64,000 bases of DNA from Waddlia chondrophila WSU 86-1044 (lineage in GTDB: Bacteria; Chlamydiota; Chlamydiia; Chlamydiales; CAMCWV01): assembly GCA_945882915.1 (NCBI GenBank), contig CAMCWV010000007.1, positions 1 to 64,000 of the forward strand, written 5' to 3'. The notes under the pieces are model-generated. The model saw only the letters and a program-made list of their open reading frames with translations. It did no database searches and was not told the origin of the DNA. This document shows positions 52,763-61,347 of the stretch, in pieces; within the stretch, counting starts at the first letter, position 1; each line of letters begins with the position of its first letter. Made by a program: the position numbers and the translations under genes.

Positions 52763-53587
52763 TTATTCGAGCTGGTCGTCGTCGCTAGCGCCGGAGTGTG
52801 TAACTCCCTGAAGGCCGATGATGCCTCTTTGCGAGGTGCTGCAAAACTCGATCCAATGGTCAAGCTCGGGGGTTTGACGGAGCTCTTTTTGGATCCGCTT
52901 TAAAGCTTCTTCAAGACGCAAGTTCGAGCGGTAAACAATGCGGAAAGCCTGACTTAAAATAGCACGCGTCTCGCGAGAAAAACCATGTCTTTTTAGACCA
53001 ACCCTGTTGAGTCCCCCGCACTTATAAGGGATCCCAGCACCGATTGTATACGGAAGGACGTCATGCGTGATACGGCTAAGACCGCCAACCATTGCGTAGC
53101 AACCCACACGAGAAAACTGATGCACAGGTGTAAACCCGCCGATAATGGCATAGTCTCCGATAGTTACATGCCCTGCAAGCGTTGCGTTATTGCTCATGAT
53201 GACATGGTTGCCAACCGTACAGTTATGAGCAACGTGACAGTACGCCATGATGAGGCAGTCATCGCCAATGCTAACTGTATTTTCTGGCTGAGTGGATGAA
53301 TTAATCGTTGTAAACTCACGGATCTCACATCTTTTGCCAATCACCACATATGTTCTTTCACCGCGGAATTTAAGGTCTTGCGTCTTGGTTCCAATACTTG
53401 CAGAAGGCCAAATCGTCGTCCCTTCGCCAATTGTCGTATAGCCGTCGATATAGGCATGGGACTTGATCACGACACTGTCTTGAAGCGTTACATTTTCTTT
53501 GATGATCGCATATGGCTCAATGGTAACATTATCCCCAATATGGGCCCCAGTCTCGATAATGGCTGTTGGATGAATTTTATTAGACAT
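52763..53587 (-). CDS. lpxA: UDP-N-acetylglucosamine acyltransferase
   Basis: LpxA (274 residues) carries out the first step of lipid A synthesis, adding a fatty acid to UDP-GlcNAc. It has the left-handed beta-helix hexapeptide repeats ([19 protein letters not shown] and others). [18 protein letters not shown] contains the catalytic His. A helical C-terminal domain follows. It is 14 bases after fabZ. Confidence 0.96.
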   Translation of the reverse strand: MSNKIHPTAIIETGAHIGDNVTIEPYAIIKENVTLQDSVVIKSHAYIDGYTTIGEGTTIWPSASIGTKTQDLKFRGERTYVVIGKRCEIREFTTINSSTQPENTVSIGDDCLIMAYCHVAHNCTVGNHVIMSNNATLAGHVTIGDYAIIGGFTPVHQFSRVGCYAMVGGLSRITHDVLPYTIGAGIPYKCGGLNRVGLKRHGFSRETRAILSQAFRIVYRSNLRLEEALKRIQKELRQTPELDHWIEFCSTSQRGIIGLQGVTHSGASDDDQLE

Positions 53588-53601
53588 GCGTAGAAAGTAC
53601 C

Positions 53602-54117
53602 TTAAATCTGATTTTTATCCATAAAAGCAAAGCCTATTTCTGCTTCTACTGCAGTCTTTCCATTTACTGTCGCGGTAGCCTTTACTCTACCACCCTTGGT
53701 TTTGCTAAAGTGAAGCACCTGACCATGAAGATGAAGCGCATCTCCTGGACGAACAGGATAGCGGAATTTAGCGTTGTTGATGCTAAGGAGCACTGCGATT
53801 TTATCGACACAGCCACTCAGGTGAATCAGAACGCCGCCTGTCTGGGCGAGCGCTTCAAGAATCAGCACCCCAGGCATAATAGGAGCATCAGGAAAATGCC
53901 CTTGGAAGAAGTGCTCGTTCATTGAAATGTTTTTAAGACCCAAGATTGTTCCGGCGGCGACATCGATCTCGAGGATTCTGTCTACAAGCAAGAAGGGGTA
54001 GCGATGGGGAATAATGCGCATGATGTCTTTAATATTTAAGCCACCTTGGACATTCGCTTGGACGTTCGGAACACCAGGCTTTGTAGCGGCATTATTTTCA
54101 GGGGAGTGGCCTTTCAT
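53602..54117 (-). CDS. fabZ: 3-hydroxyacyl-ACP dehydratase
   Basis: FabZ (171 residues) dehydrates 3-hydroxyacyl-ACP in fatty-acid elongation. [13 protein letters not shown] and [20 protein letters not shown] hold the catalytic His and Glu of the hotdog fold. A roughly 25-residue N-terminal extension precedes the core. Its ATG overlaps the lpxC stop (TAATG), so translation is coupled. Confidence 0.95.
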   Translation of the reverse strand: MKGHSPENNAATKPGVPNVQANVQGGLNIKDIMRIIPHRYPFLLVDRILEIDVAAGTILGLKNISMNEHFFQGHFPDAPIMPGVLILEALAQTGGVLIHLSGCVDKIAVLLSINNAKFRYPVRPGDALHLHGQVLHFSKTKGGRVKATATVNGKTAVEAEIGFAFMDKNQI

Positions 54118-54995
54118 TAATGACTCTCCATAGGAATAGAGTTAAATAATACTTTTGCAAAGGCGACGTTCGTCGCGTGTCCTGAGCAAATAGCCAGAAT
54201 GTGGGCTTTGAAAGAGAAGCCTACAAGAGAAAGATCCCCTATCATATCCAAAATCTTATGCCTGGCCATTTCGTCTGGGAATCTTAAACCCTCTTTGCTG
54301 TAGATGACCTCTTTGTCAATGACAACACTATTGTCTAAGCTACCACCTTTAATGAGGCCTCTCTCCATAAGGACCTTAACCTCTTCGTACAAAGAGAATG
54401 TGCGGCAAGGAGCAATCTCTGCTTTAAATCCTTCACTAGAAACCTTAAAGGAGTAGTACTGAGAGCGTATCGCTGCGACATCTGGATAGTAAAGGGTATA
54501 GCTAATGCGGTATTCATCAGAAGGGATCGCTACAACATGGACGTTTGCCCCGTCAGACCAATACAGTGGCTGAGTAATTTCAATGACGTTCTTGAGCGCG
54601 CCTTGTTCGACAATGCCGGCCTCTTCAATCATCTGGACAAAAGCATTGGAGCTTCCATCGCCACTTGGAGGCTCTGCACCGTTCATTTCGATTCGAAGAT
54701 TGTCGATCTCGTAAGCGCGAACAGCGGCAAGAACATGTTCAATCGTGTGGATTCGTGCATCACCAATACCGATGAGTGTTTGGCGTATCGTCCCCAAAAC
54801 ATACTTCACATTTGCGGGGATAACCGGCTTGCCAGGAAGGTCTGTTCGTTGGAAGGAAACGCCGGCACCTTCAGCTGCAGGACAAAAGCGGAGAGTAACA
54901 TGACCGCCTGTATGGATCCCGATGCCAGAAAAAGAAACCGTTTTGTTTAACGTTCGTTGTTTTCTTGTCGTTTTTTTGAAATTTGAATCGGTCAC
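54117..54995 (-). CDS. lpxC: UDP-3-O-acyl-N-acetylglucosamine deacetylase
   Basis: LpxC (292 residues) is the zinc-dependent committed step in lipid A synthesis. SFSGIGIHTGGHVTLRFCPA starts the fold; HTIEHVLAAV carries a zinc ligand, RHKILDMIGDLSLVG the others, and the late His is in ICSGHATN. The likely start is GTG. It leads the lpxC-fabZ-lpxA-fmt operon. This shows the organism makes lipid A. Confidence 0.96.
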   Translation of the reverse strand: MTDSNFKKTTRKQRTLNKTVSFSGIGIHTGGHVTLRFCPAAEGAGVSFQRTDLPGKPVIPANVKYVLGTIRQTLIGIGDARIHTIEHVLAAVRAYEIDNLRIEMNGAEPPSGDGSSNAFVQMIEEAGIVEQGALKNVIEITQPLYWSDGANVHVVAIPSDEYRISYTLYYPDVAAIRSQYYSFKVSSEGFKAEIAPCRTFSLYEEVKVLMERGLIKGGSLDNSVVIDKEVIYSKEGLRFPDEMARHKILDMIGDLSLVGFSFKAHILAICSGHATNVAFAKVLFNSIPMESH

Positions 54996-55117
54996 TCTTA
55001 ATCCGCCCTCTTTGGAAAGGAAAGAAGGTATCTAAGTGACTGTTTTTCAGCAAGCCCATTCACTTTTTTTTACCAGCAGTTCCCGCCACCCTAACATCTT
55101 GTCCTTGTCATTACTCA

Positions 55118-55381
55118 TATACTCCTCGCAGCTGAAAATGGGAACTTGGACGGCGCCAAAGCCCCGGGGCTGAACGATCGCAAGTCGCCTAAACAAGCGT
55201 TTGCCCTCTCCAGAAGGTAACGTGGGCCGTCTAAGGTCTGGGGTCTAACCTACCACCAAGCAAGTGCTTGTTGTAGGCTTGGGTCTGAAATCCCAGACCT
55301 TAGGCGGCCCACGTTACCTTCTAGAAATGGCAAGCGCTTGTTTAGGATAATTTTTCCCATTTTCAGCTACGAGGAATATAT
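55118..55381. repeat. Pal-A element split by an Ins-B insertion
   Basis: The Pal-A left arm (ATATACTCCTCGCAGCTGAA through GCTGAACGATCGCAAGT) is followed at 55188 by an Ins-B copy and resumes at about 55350 with TTCCCATTTTCAGCTACGAG. A further ATATACTCCTC begins at 55378, producing the junction GGAATATATACTCC. CCTTGTCATTACTC, an Ins-C end, abuts the left side. Confidence 0.85.
55188..55346. mobile_element. Ins-B element inserted in Pal-A
   Basis: CCTAAACAAGCGTTTGCCCT then CTCCAGAAGGTAACGTGGGC at the left pairs with GCCCACGTTACCTTCTAGAA then ATGGCAAGCGCTTGTTTAGG at the right. This 159-bp copy is the best preserved of the Ins-B family. It has no open frame. Confidence 0.85.
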
Positions 55382-55389
55382 ACTCCTCT

Positions 55390-55950
55390 TCAAACCGATC
55401 TTCTCATTTGGCGGCTCTGCTTGTATTGTTTCTTGGCCGTAGAGGGTTTGGAAGTTTCAGGCCGACTGCCTTCGTAAGGTTTTTTGAGTAAGCGGAACTG
55501 CTGCATGCTGGCATCCACCCATTGCTGGCCTACTTGATGATCTATCCAAAAAGCGTGGCAAAGCTTTGCAAGGTCAGCTTTAACCATAAGGCGCAAGAAA
55601 GGGAGGACCGTTCGAAGTCTTCCTGCGGTTGTCAACCTCTCTAAAACCATTCCCGTTTTGCGCATCCAGCAAGCGGGATGGTCAATATTAGAGGCGTACT
55701 CTTTCCAATCTTTGTACTCTTGATCTTCGAAAAACTCAACGTTGTCTTTAAGAAGGTCGTACCCCCCTTCTATCCAACGCTTAATCCACCGCATCCCGAT
55801 ATCAGTCCTTACCTGAAAAACAGCGAAAGTTTCCATCTCGTTAAGCTTAAGAGTATGCCCCACACGAAAAAGGGTCAGAGCCAAAACCAAGTTATTATTT
55901 GTCTCATCTTTAAGAAGCTCTGGAATGTGTTCAACGCGGGGGATGTGCAT
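55390..55950 (-). CDS. Uncharacterised helical protein
   Basis: I do not recognise this 186-residue protein. It is mostly alpha-helical by composition, with several Trp-rich segments (GMRWIKRWIEGGYDLLKD, YKDWKEYASNIDHPACWMRK). It has a basic disordered C-terminus (KKQYKQSRQMRRSV) and no signal or membrane segment. AAGGA precedes its ATG. It follows the cyclic-nucleotide-domain gene by 69 bases on the same strand. Its stop lies next to the partial Pal-A copy. Confidence 0.75.
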   Translation of the reverse strand: MHIPRVEHIPELLKDETNNNLVLALTLFRVGHTLKLNEMETFAVFQVRTDIGMRWIKRWIEGGYDLLKDNVEFFEDQEYKDWKEYASNIDHPACWMRKTGMVLERLTTAGRLRTVLPFLRLMVKADLAKLCHAFWIDHQVGQQWVDASMQQFRLLKKPYEGSRPETSKPSTAKKQYKQSRQMRRSV

Positions 55951-56019
55951 AGTTTTTCCTTCGAAAAAAAAGAATGAACCCCCATCATAGAAACTTTTGA
56001 ATTTTTGACAACGTCATTG

Positions 56020-57720
56020 TTAGGTTTGTTTAGGAGTATCGCTTTTGGGGTTCTCATCTTTGGGCTTTTCTCCGCCTTGATCGGCCCAGTTGATCGCAGC
56101 GGCTATGTCTTCTGCATTCCCCGCCCCTTTCACACCATACATGGCCTTGGCAGCTTTAACAGCCCCCTCAGCGCCACCTTTCGAGCCCCAGACGACTCCA
56201 GAATAGCAAGGCCCCACTCTTGCAAGTAAACCTATTGTCGCAAAGACAGCCCCCGTCGTCTTCATCCCACCCGACTGCTCAAAGAAAAGCGAGTAATCGG
56301 GAAGAATGAACGTCTCTCCAACATAAAATCCTTGGTTCTTATACGCAGACTTTTGCATAAGAAACTTTTGCTTTTCAAGGAGCTTTTCCGGCATCGAGAA
56401 CATCGTTCCAGGCTCGTCTTTATTGAACCCAAACCCCTTGACAACTGTAACAATTTGGTGATCCGGGAAATTTTCTCTTACCAACCGCGTATTCTTACCA
56501 CTCGCATCATCAAAGACAAGAAAAAGGGTCTCATCCCGAACGTCTTCTGTGGTGTGTGTCAGGAACTCAATGCACTCCTTTTTCCTTTTCCAGAGGCGGT
56601 CTATGGGCATTTCCATGTCGAACTTAATCGCCTTCTTCAAACACTCCCCTTTAAAATAACGCAAGATCACGTCATCCGAACCTAAGAAAGTCCCCGCACA
56701 ACCTATTTGAGAGAGCCCCACAACCCGATGAGAGAAGGGTAGTTTTAAATAAGCTTCTTGATAAGCAGCCTCCCCATCGCTGCAAAGAACAACCATATGC
56801 AAGGCCCTTATCAACCGAGGCGTCCCGGGAGTAAACGACTCAACTGGCCAAAGATTCTGAGGGTTTACTCTTGCAAGCTTCCCTCCAGTCCAATAACCAA
56901 ACATTTTATTGCATACCATACTCACAAGGGCATTGGGGATATTTGCCGCAATACGGTCTGTCTGATGATTGATTTTGAGGATCAACACATCTTGCTCTTC
57001 CTGTGTTTTCACCCTGTCATCATACTCTTCAGCTTCTCCTGTAGGCCTTGTAAAGGGGTTTTCATCCATAAAAGGCTCTGAAATGCTCTCGAGCGTCACC
57101 TGGCCTCCAGCCTCTACCACAGGCAAAATAAGAGGAGGCGACTCTTGAACGAAATCCTGAGAAGAAAGCGACGATGCCAAAGGTTTTGCCGGCACCTCTT
57201 CTTTCCTAGGCAGTTCGGGAGCTACAGATTTAAAAGTTGCAAGGACATTAAGCTCTTTTGCCTGATGCGCTACAGTGCTCTGCACAATAAAATCGTCCAT
57301 GGCGCGGAGCCGCTTGGCAAGGATCTGTGAAAGCTTAACAACCAACTTATAACGAATAGACAGATCGTCAGAATCTGTTAAAGCAACAGACCTAACTTTT
57401 AAAACAACGCAATTCGAAGCGGCGATACAGCTCGCTGAACGGGGGCTAGCATCAATAATTGCCATCTCCCCAAAAGAACTCCCCTCCTCTATGACGAAAT
57501 TAGGGATCGCCTTGTCCTTAGAGAGAATCGCTTCGACCCGCCCCTTAAGCAAAATAAAGAAACAGTCCGCGGGAGCACCCCGCTGAATAATCGTCTCTCC
57601 CGCGTTAAAACGATGGTGCGAAATCTTTTGTACTAGAGCTTCCAGCTCTTCCGGAGCAAACTCGCTAAAAAAAGAGACATGCCCAATAATTGCTATCAAC
57701 TTTTTTATTTTGTCCATCAT
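56020..57720 (-). CDS. Cyclic-nucleotide-binding domain protein with large unknown C-terminal domain
   Basis: This 566-residue protein begins with a CRP/PKA-type cyclic nucleotide domain at about residues 14-135. FNAGETIIQRGAPADCFFIL is the beta-roll, and FGEMAIIDASPRSASCIA is the phosphate-binding cassette with the Glu and Arg needed for cAMP or cGMP binding. Residues 150-260 are low-complexity. The C-terminal 300 residues (FGYWTGGKLARVNPQNLWPV, LSQIGCAGTFLGSDDVILRY, FLMQKSAYKNQGFYVGETFI) have no family that I recognise. There is no helix-turn-helix, so it is not a CRP-type transcription factor. Two starts are adjacent (MMDK). Confidence 0.82.
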   Translation of the reverse strand: MMDKIKKLIAIIGHVSFFSEFAPEELEALVQKISHHRFNAGETIIQRGAPADCFFILLKGRVEAILSKDKAIPNFVIEEGSSFGEMAIIDASPRSASCIAASNCVVLKVRSVALTDSDDLSIRYKLVVKLSQILAKRLRAMDDFIVQSTVAHQAKELNVLATFKSVAPELPRKEEVPAKPLASSLSSQDFVQESPPLILPVVEAGGQVTLESISEPFMDENPFTRPTGEAEEYDDRVKTQEEQDVLILKINHQTDRIAANIPNALVSMVCNKMFGYWTGGKLARVNPQNLWPVESFTPGTPRLIRALHMVVLCSDGEAAYQEAYLKLPFSHRVVGLSQIGCAGTFLGSDDVILRYFKGECLKKAIKFDMEMPIDRLWKRKKECIEFLTHTTEDVRDETLFLVFDDASGKNTRLVRENFPDHQIVTVVKGFGFNKDEPGTMFSMPEKLLEKQKFLMQKSAYKNQGFYVGETFILPDYSLFFEQSGGMKTTGAVFATIGLLARVGPCYSGVVWGSKGGAEGAVKAAKAMYGVKGAGNAEDIAAAINWADQGGEKPKDENPKSDTPKQT

Positions 57721-57894
57721 ACAGGTCCTCTCTAAAAAAACCTTTATTCCTGGTTATGGCAAGTGGAGGCGCTATTTTTCAAGCCAAATATGATACAAAA
57801 TATGATAAAACAGCCTCCACCTCTAGTTCTACTAGTTTCTTTAATAGTAAAAGTGTAAACTATTTTTCCAGCCAATTATAATTAGGTTAAATAA
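57721..57894. promoter_or_regulatory. Divergent promoter region
   Basis: This AT-rich 174-base gap separates two divergent genes. TATAAT at 57877-57882 may serve the plus-strand gene, though its leader would be very short. AATATGATACAAAATATGAT at 57786-57805 is a short direct repeat. Confidence 0.4.
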
Positions 57895-59130
57895 ATGCTC
57901 CTCCCATTTCGAGAACATCATCTTCTATCATGCCTCCAGCGCTATGAAGAAAAAAAGCTCCCACTTGATATTGTTCTGCGCGAATACTTCCGCATGAATA
58001 AATCGGTCGGATCTCACGACCGGCAGGCGATCGCTGAAGGAGTCTATGGAATGATGCGCTGGAGGGGCCTGCTCGACCACCTATCCTCAAAGCCGCCCAG
58101 CTGGGAAAAGAGATGGGCCCTCTTTCAAACTGTAAAGCCAGGAGACCACCTCGAAGATAGCGAGATCCCCCTTCACATCAGATGCAGCTGTCCCAAAGAC
58201 TTTTTCACACTTCTCACCTCTCACTTTGGAGAAGAAAAAGCCTCTGAGCTGAGCCGGATCATCAACACGCCAGCACCAACAACCGTGCGGGTCAACACAC
58301 TCAAAATAACACGAGAAGCCTTGCTCGAAAAATGGAAAAACTCCGCTTATAAAGTCTCTCCTTGCACATGCTCTTCTACCGGGATTATCTTTCAGAAAAA
58401 GGAAAACTTCCTTGGAATGGCCGAATTTAAAGAGGGATTATTTGAAGGGCAAGATGAAGGAAGCCAGCTTGTAGCAGAGCTCGTTAAAGCAGAGCCCGGA
58501 CAGCAAGTGATGGACTTCTGCGCTGGATCTGGCGGCAAAACCCTCGCGATAGCTTCACGGCTCGGGCACAAAGGGCAGATCCACCTCCACGACATCCGCC
58601 CACACGCCCTTGATGAAGCACGCCTGCGCCTCAAGCGCGCCGGCGTACAAAACGCTCAAATTCATCTTAATACCTCCACCTACCTTCCCCGCTTAAAGAA
58701 AGCGATGCATTGGGTCCTTGCAGATGTCCCTTGCTCAGGAACAGGAACATTAAGAAGAAACCCAGACATGAAGTGGCGCTTTGATAGAGCGGCTCTTCAG
58801 CAGACGCTCCAGCAACAACGAGACATTTTTCAAGAAGCACTTGGCTTCATGCGCCCTGATGGGCGCATCGTCTACGCAACATGCAGCCTCTTGCCTGAAG
58901 AAAATGAAGCGCAAATCGAATACTTTATCCGCACCCACAAGCTAGAAGTTGAAGGTGAGTGCTTTAAGCGCCTTCCTACAAAAGGGGGTATGGATGGCTT
59001 CTTTGCTGCCGTGCTAAAACACCAAGCCAGTGCAGAGAGCGACACAAAAGCAGAGGCCAAAACAGACACGAGCGCAAGAAAAAGCTCAAGGAAGAGCGCA
59101 AAAAAGAGCACAAAGAAAAAGAAAGTCTGA
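57895..59130 (+). CDS. RsmB/NOL1/NOP2/Sun family RNA m5C methyltransferase
   Basis: This 411-residue enzyme probably makes 5-methylcytosine in 16S rRNA. The N-terminal part resembles the NusB-like domain of RsmB (AIAEGVYGMMRWRGLLDHL). FCAGSGGKTLAIASRLG is the AdoMet motif; LADVPCSGTGTLRRNPD holds the first catalytic Cys and YATCSLLPEENEAQIEYF the second. The last 30 residues are a Lys/Ser/Ala tail (SARKSSRKSAKKSTKKKKV), like a histone H1 tail, which is unusual for this family. The exact target base is not certain. Confidence 0.9.
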   Translation: MLLPFREHHLLSCLQRYEEKKLPLDIVLREYFRMNKSVGSHDRQAIAEGVYGMMRWRGLLDHLSSKPPSWEKRWALFQTVKPGDHLEDSEIPLHIRCSCPKDFFTLLTSHFGEEKASELSRIINTPAPTTVRVNTLKITREALLEKWKNSAYKVSPCTCSSTGIIFQKKENFLGMAEFKEGLFEGQDEGSQLVAELVKAEPGQQVMDFCAGSGGKTLAIASRLGHKGQIHLHDIRPHALDEARLRLKRAGVQNAQIHLNTSTYLPRLKKAMHWVLADVPCSGTGTLRRNPDMKWRFDRAALQQTLQQQRDIFQEALGFMRPDGRIVYATCSLLPEENEAQIEYFIRTHKLEVEGECFKRLPTKGGMDGFFAAVLKHQASAESDTKAEAKTDTSARKSSRKSAKKSTKKKKV

Positions 59131-59224
59131 GGTCTGGTTACACACTTCTGGTTAAACACTAAAGACAAACTGCCTGTCTAAGATGTGGCGGCTTTAATCT
59201 TTAGGCCCTCAACCCTTTGTCGCT

Positions 59225-59254
59225 TTGCGTTTAATGATTTTTTCTGTGTATAAT
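59225..59254 (+). promoter_or_regulatory. Putative promoter of the SurA-like gene
   Basis: TTGCGT at 59225-59230 and TATAAT at 59249-59254 are 18 bases apart. Transcription would start about 30 bases before the ATG at 59294. Confidence 0.5.
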
Positions 59255-59293
59255 GACTCATTTATTTTCGAAAAACAGCAGCTGTGGAGGTCC

Positions 59294-60382
59294 ATGACTA
59301 AGAAATCCTTTCTCACAACATCTCTTCTAACTCTTTGTCTTTTACTAAACTCCGAAGCGCTAAGTGCCGCAGGGTCTGTAAAAAAGGGACTGCCTTCTCC
59401 ATCCACTATCGTTGTAAATAATAGAGTCTTACTTAAGGCCAATGGCAAATCCCTTACAGTCATGGACGTCATGAAGAAAATGGACGTCATTTTCTACCGC
59501 GAATTTCCAAATCTAGAAAATTCAAAAGAAGCAAGATTTCAGTTTTACTCCTCTAACTGGAAAAACATCCTTCTTAGCATGATTGATAACGAACTTATCA
59601 TGGCAGATGCAAAAGACAAGAAACTTACCGTAAGCGATGGGGATGTCCGTCAAGAGCTGGAAGAGCTCTTTGGCCCAAACGCTGTAGTGACAATTGACAG
59701 CCTTAACCTTACCTACCAAGAAGTTTGGGACATGGTCCTATCGGACATCATCGTCCGTCGTATGACAATCTACATGATCAATGCCAAGGCGATCACGACA
59801 GTCATCCCTCAACATATCCTTGCTGCGTACGAAAAGCTCATAAAAGAAAATCGGCACGATGAAAAGTGGGTTTATCAAGTCCTCTCCGTTCAAGCACCAG
59901 ACCAGGTCAAAGCAGCTGAGGTTGCAAAGAGAGCTCACGCTACTGCAACGCTTAGAACCGAAGGCGCCAACGAGAAAGGTTTTAAAGGAATTCAAGAGGC
60001 CCTTGAAGCCAAAGAGCCACTAGACCCAACGATTGCCTTTAACATCTCTGAAGAGTACCACCGCTCTGAAAAAGAGATCTCCTCAGCTCACAGAGAGATC
60101 CTCATAACTTTAGAAGAAGGCGCCTACAGTCAACCAATCGCAGGAGCAAGCCGTACTCACAGTTCGACTGTTTACCGAATTTTTTACGTTAAAGAGCACG
60201 AATCCGGTGGCGAAATCCCCTTCCACGAAGTGGAAGACCAAATTAAAAGCGAGCTCTTAGACATTGCCGTCTCAAAAGAAAGTGATGAGTATCTCAAAAA
60301 ACTCAGAAAGCACTACCGCGTTGATGAACAGACTCTTGCGGAAATGGTCCCTACAAACTTCCAACCCTTTAGTCTGAATTAA
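59294..60382 (+). CDS. Exported SurA-like (PPIase/chaperone-type) protein
   Basis: This is a 362-residue exported protein. I place the start at ATG 59294, with GTGGAGG just upstream; the signal peptide MTKKSFLTTSLLTLCLLLNS then follows, ending near SAAG. The upstream frame to 59225 would hide the signal and overlaps the promoter. Residues 40-190 resemble the SurA N-terminal helical region (ILLSMIDNELIMADAKDKKL, then SDGDVRQELEELFG). The C-terminal half has parvulin-like periplasmic chaperone features but no clear active-site motif. It is coupled to ksgA (TAATG). I recall CT355-CT354 as the same pair. The role is probably folding or delivery of envelope proteins. Confidence 0.85.
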   Translation: MTKKSFLTTSLLTLCLLLNSEALSAAGSVKKGLPSPSTIVVNNRVLLKANGKSLTVMDVMKKMDVIFYREFPNLENSKEARFQFYSSNWKNILLSMIDNELIMADAKDKKLTVSDGDVRQELEELFGPNAVVTIDSLNLTYQEVWDMVLSDIIVRRMTIYMINAKAITTVIPQHILAAYEKLIKENRHDEKWVYQVLSVQAPDQVKAAEVAKRAHATATLRTEGANEKGFKGIQEALEAKEPLDPTIAFNISEEYHRSEKEISSAHREILITLEEGAYSQPIAGASRTHSSTVYRIFYVKEHESGGEIPFHEVEDQIKSELLDIAVSKESDEYLKKLRKHYRVDEQTLAEMVPTNFQPFSLN

Positions 60383-61344
60383 TGAGCGTTGCTAAGCCCA
60401 CAGAACTTATTGCTTTTCTTGAAGGGCTGGGCATCCGCCCCAAAAAGGGACTTTCCCAAAACTTTCTAATCGATGGCAACATCATCCGCAAGATTATTTC
60501 TACAGGAGATGTCCTCCCCAGAGATGTTGTTGTAGAAGTGGGCCCCGGACCTGGAGCTTTAACTCAAGCCCTTTTAGAAAGCGGCGCAACGGTTATTGCT
60601 ATTGAAAAAGACAGGATCCTTGCCAAGGCGCTGGAAAGGCTTCAGACTCCCGATGGCCGCCTTCACGTCTATGAAGCAGACTTTTTGACCTTCCCCATCG
60701 AAAAGGTCTTAGAAGAGGTTCTACAACAAAAACAAGCCTCTAATGATCCTGCTAATACAGAACCTGCTAAAAAAGCAAAATTCATAGCCAACCTCCCCTA
60801 CCACCTCACAACCCCTATTCTCGAGCGGGTTATCCCCCTTCACATGCTTATCTCTCGGGTAGTGATCATGGTGCAAAAAGAAGTAGCTCAACGAATGACA
60901 GCAGTCCCTGGTAGCCGCGTTTATGGCTCTCTAACTGTATTCTTGAGCTTTTTCGGAAAGCAATCTTACGCATTTTCGGTGAGCAGCCGCTGCTTTATGC
61001 CGCCACCAAAGGTCGATTCTGCCGTTGTTGCAATGGACCTTCAAGCTCCACCTCTTGCTGGAAAAGACTTAGATGCGTTCTTTAAGATGACTCGTGGGGC
61101 CTTTGGACAGAAAAGGAAGATGGTCCGCACATCACTCAGAGAGCTTTATTCAACAGCTCTTGTAGAAAAGGCATTAATAGAATGTGGCGTTAATCCTATG
61201 ACACGCCCTGAAGAGCTCTCTTTAGAGAGCTTCCTCTTCCTCTTCGAAAAACTCAAAAAAGCAATCAGCGTCGGCGATGGCCTACTAAAGCGGTGTCAAG
61301 CCACCGCACTCCAAATTTTCGCCGCATCTCTGTTGTTTTTTTAG
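60382..61344 (+). CDS. ksgA: 16S rRNA dimethyladenosine transferase
   Basis: KsgA (320 residues) dimethylates A1518 and A1519 of 16S rRNA. LSQNFLIDGNIIRKI and EVGPGPGALTQAL form the AdoMet site, and FIANLPYHLTTPIL is the catalytic NLPY motif. RMTAVPGSRVYGSL follows. It is longer than usual (about 275) through an insertion near residue 120 (QKQASNDPANTEPAKKAK) and a C-terminal extension ending in hydrophobic LQIFAASLLFF. Its ATG overlaps the preceding stop. Confidence 0.95.
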   Translation: MSVAKPTELIAFLEGLGIRPKKGLSQNFLIDGNIIRKIISTGDVLPRDVVVEVGPGPGALTQALLESGATVIAIEKDRILAKALERLQTPDGRLHVYEADFLTFPIEKVLEEVLQQKQASNDPANTEPAKKAKFIANLPYHLTTPILERVIPLHMLISRVVIMVQKEVAQRMTAVPGSRVYGSLTVFLSFFGKQSYAFSVSSRCFMPPPKVDSAVVAMDLQAPPLAGKDLDAFFKMTRGAFGQKRKMVRTSLRELYSTALVEKALIECGVNPMTRPEELSLESFLFLFEKLKKAISVGDGLLKRCQATALQIFAASLLFF

Positions 61345-61347
61345 TGC

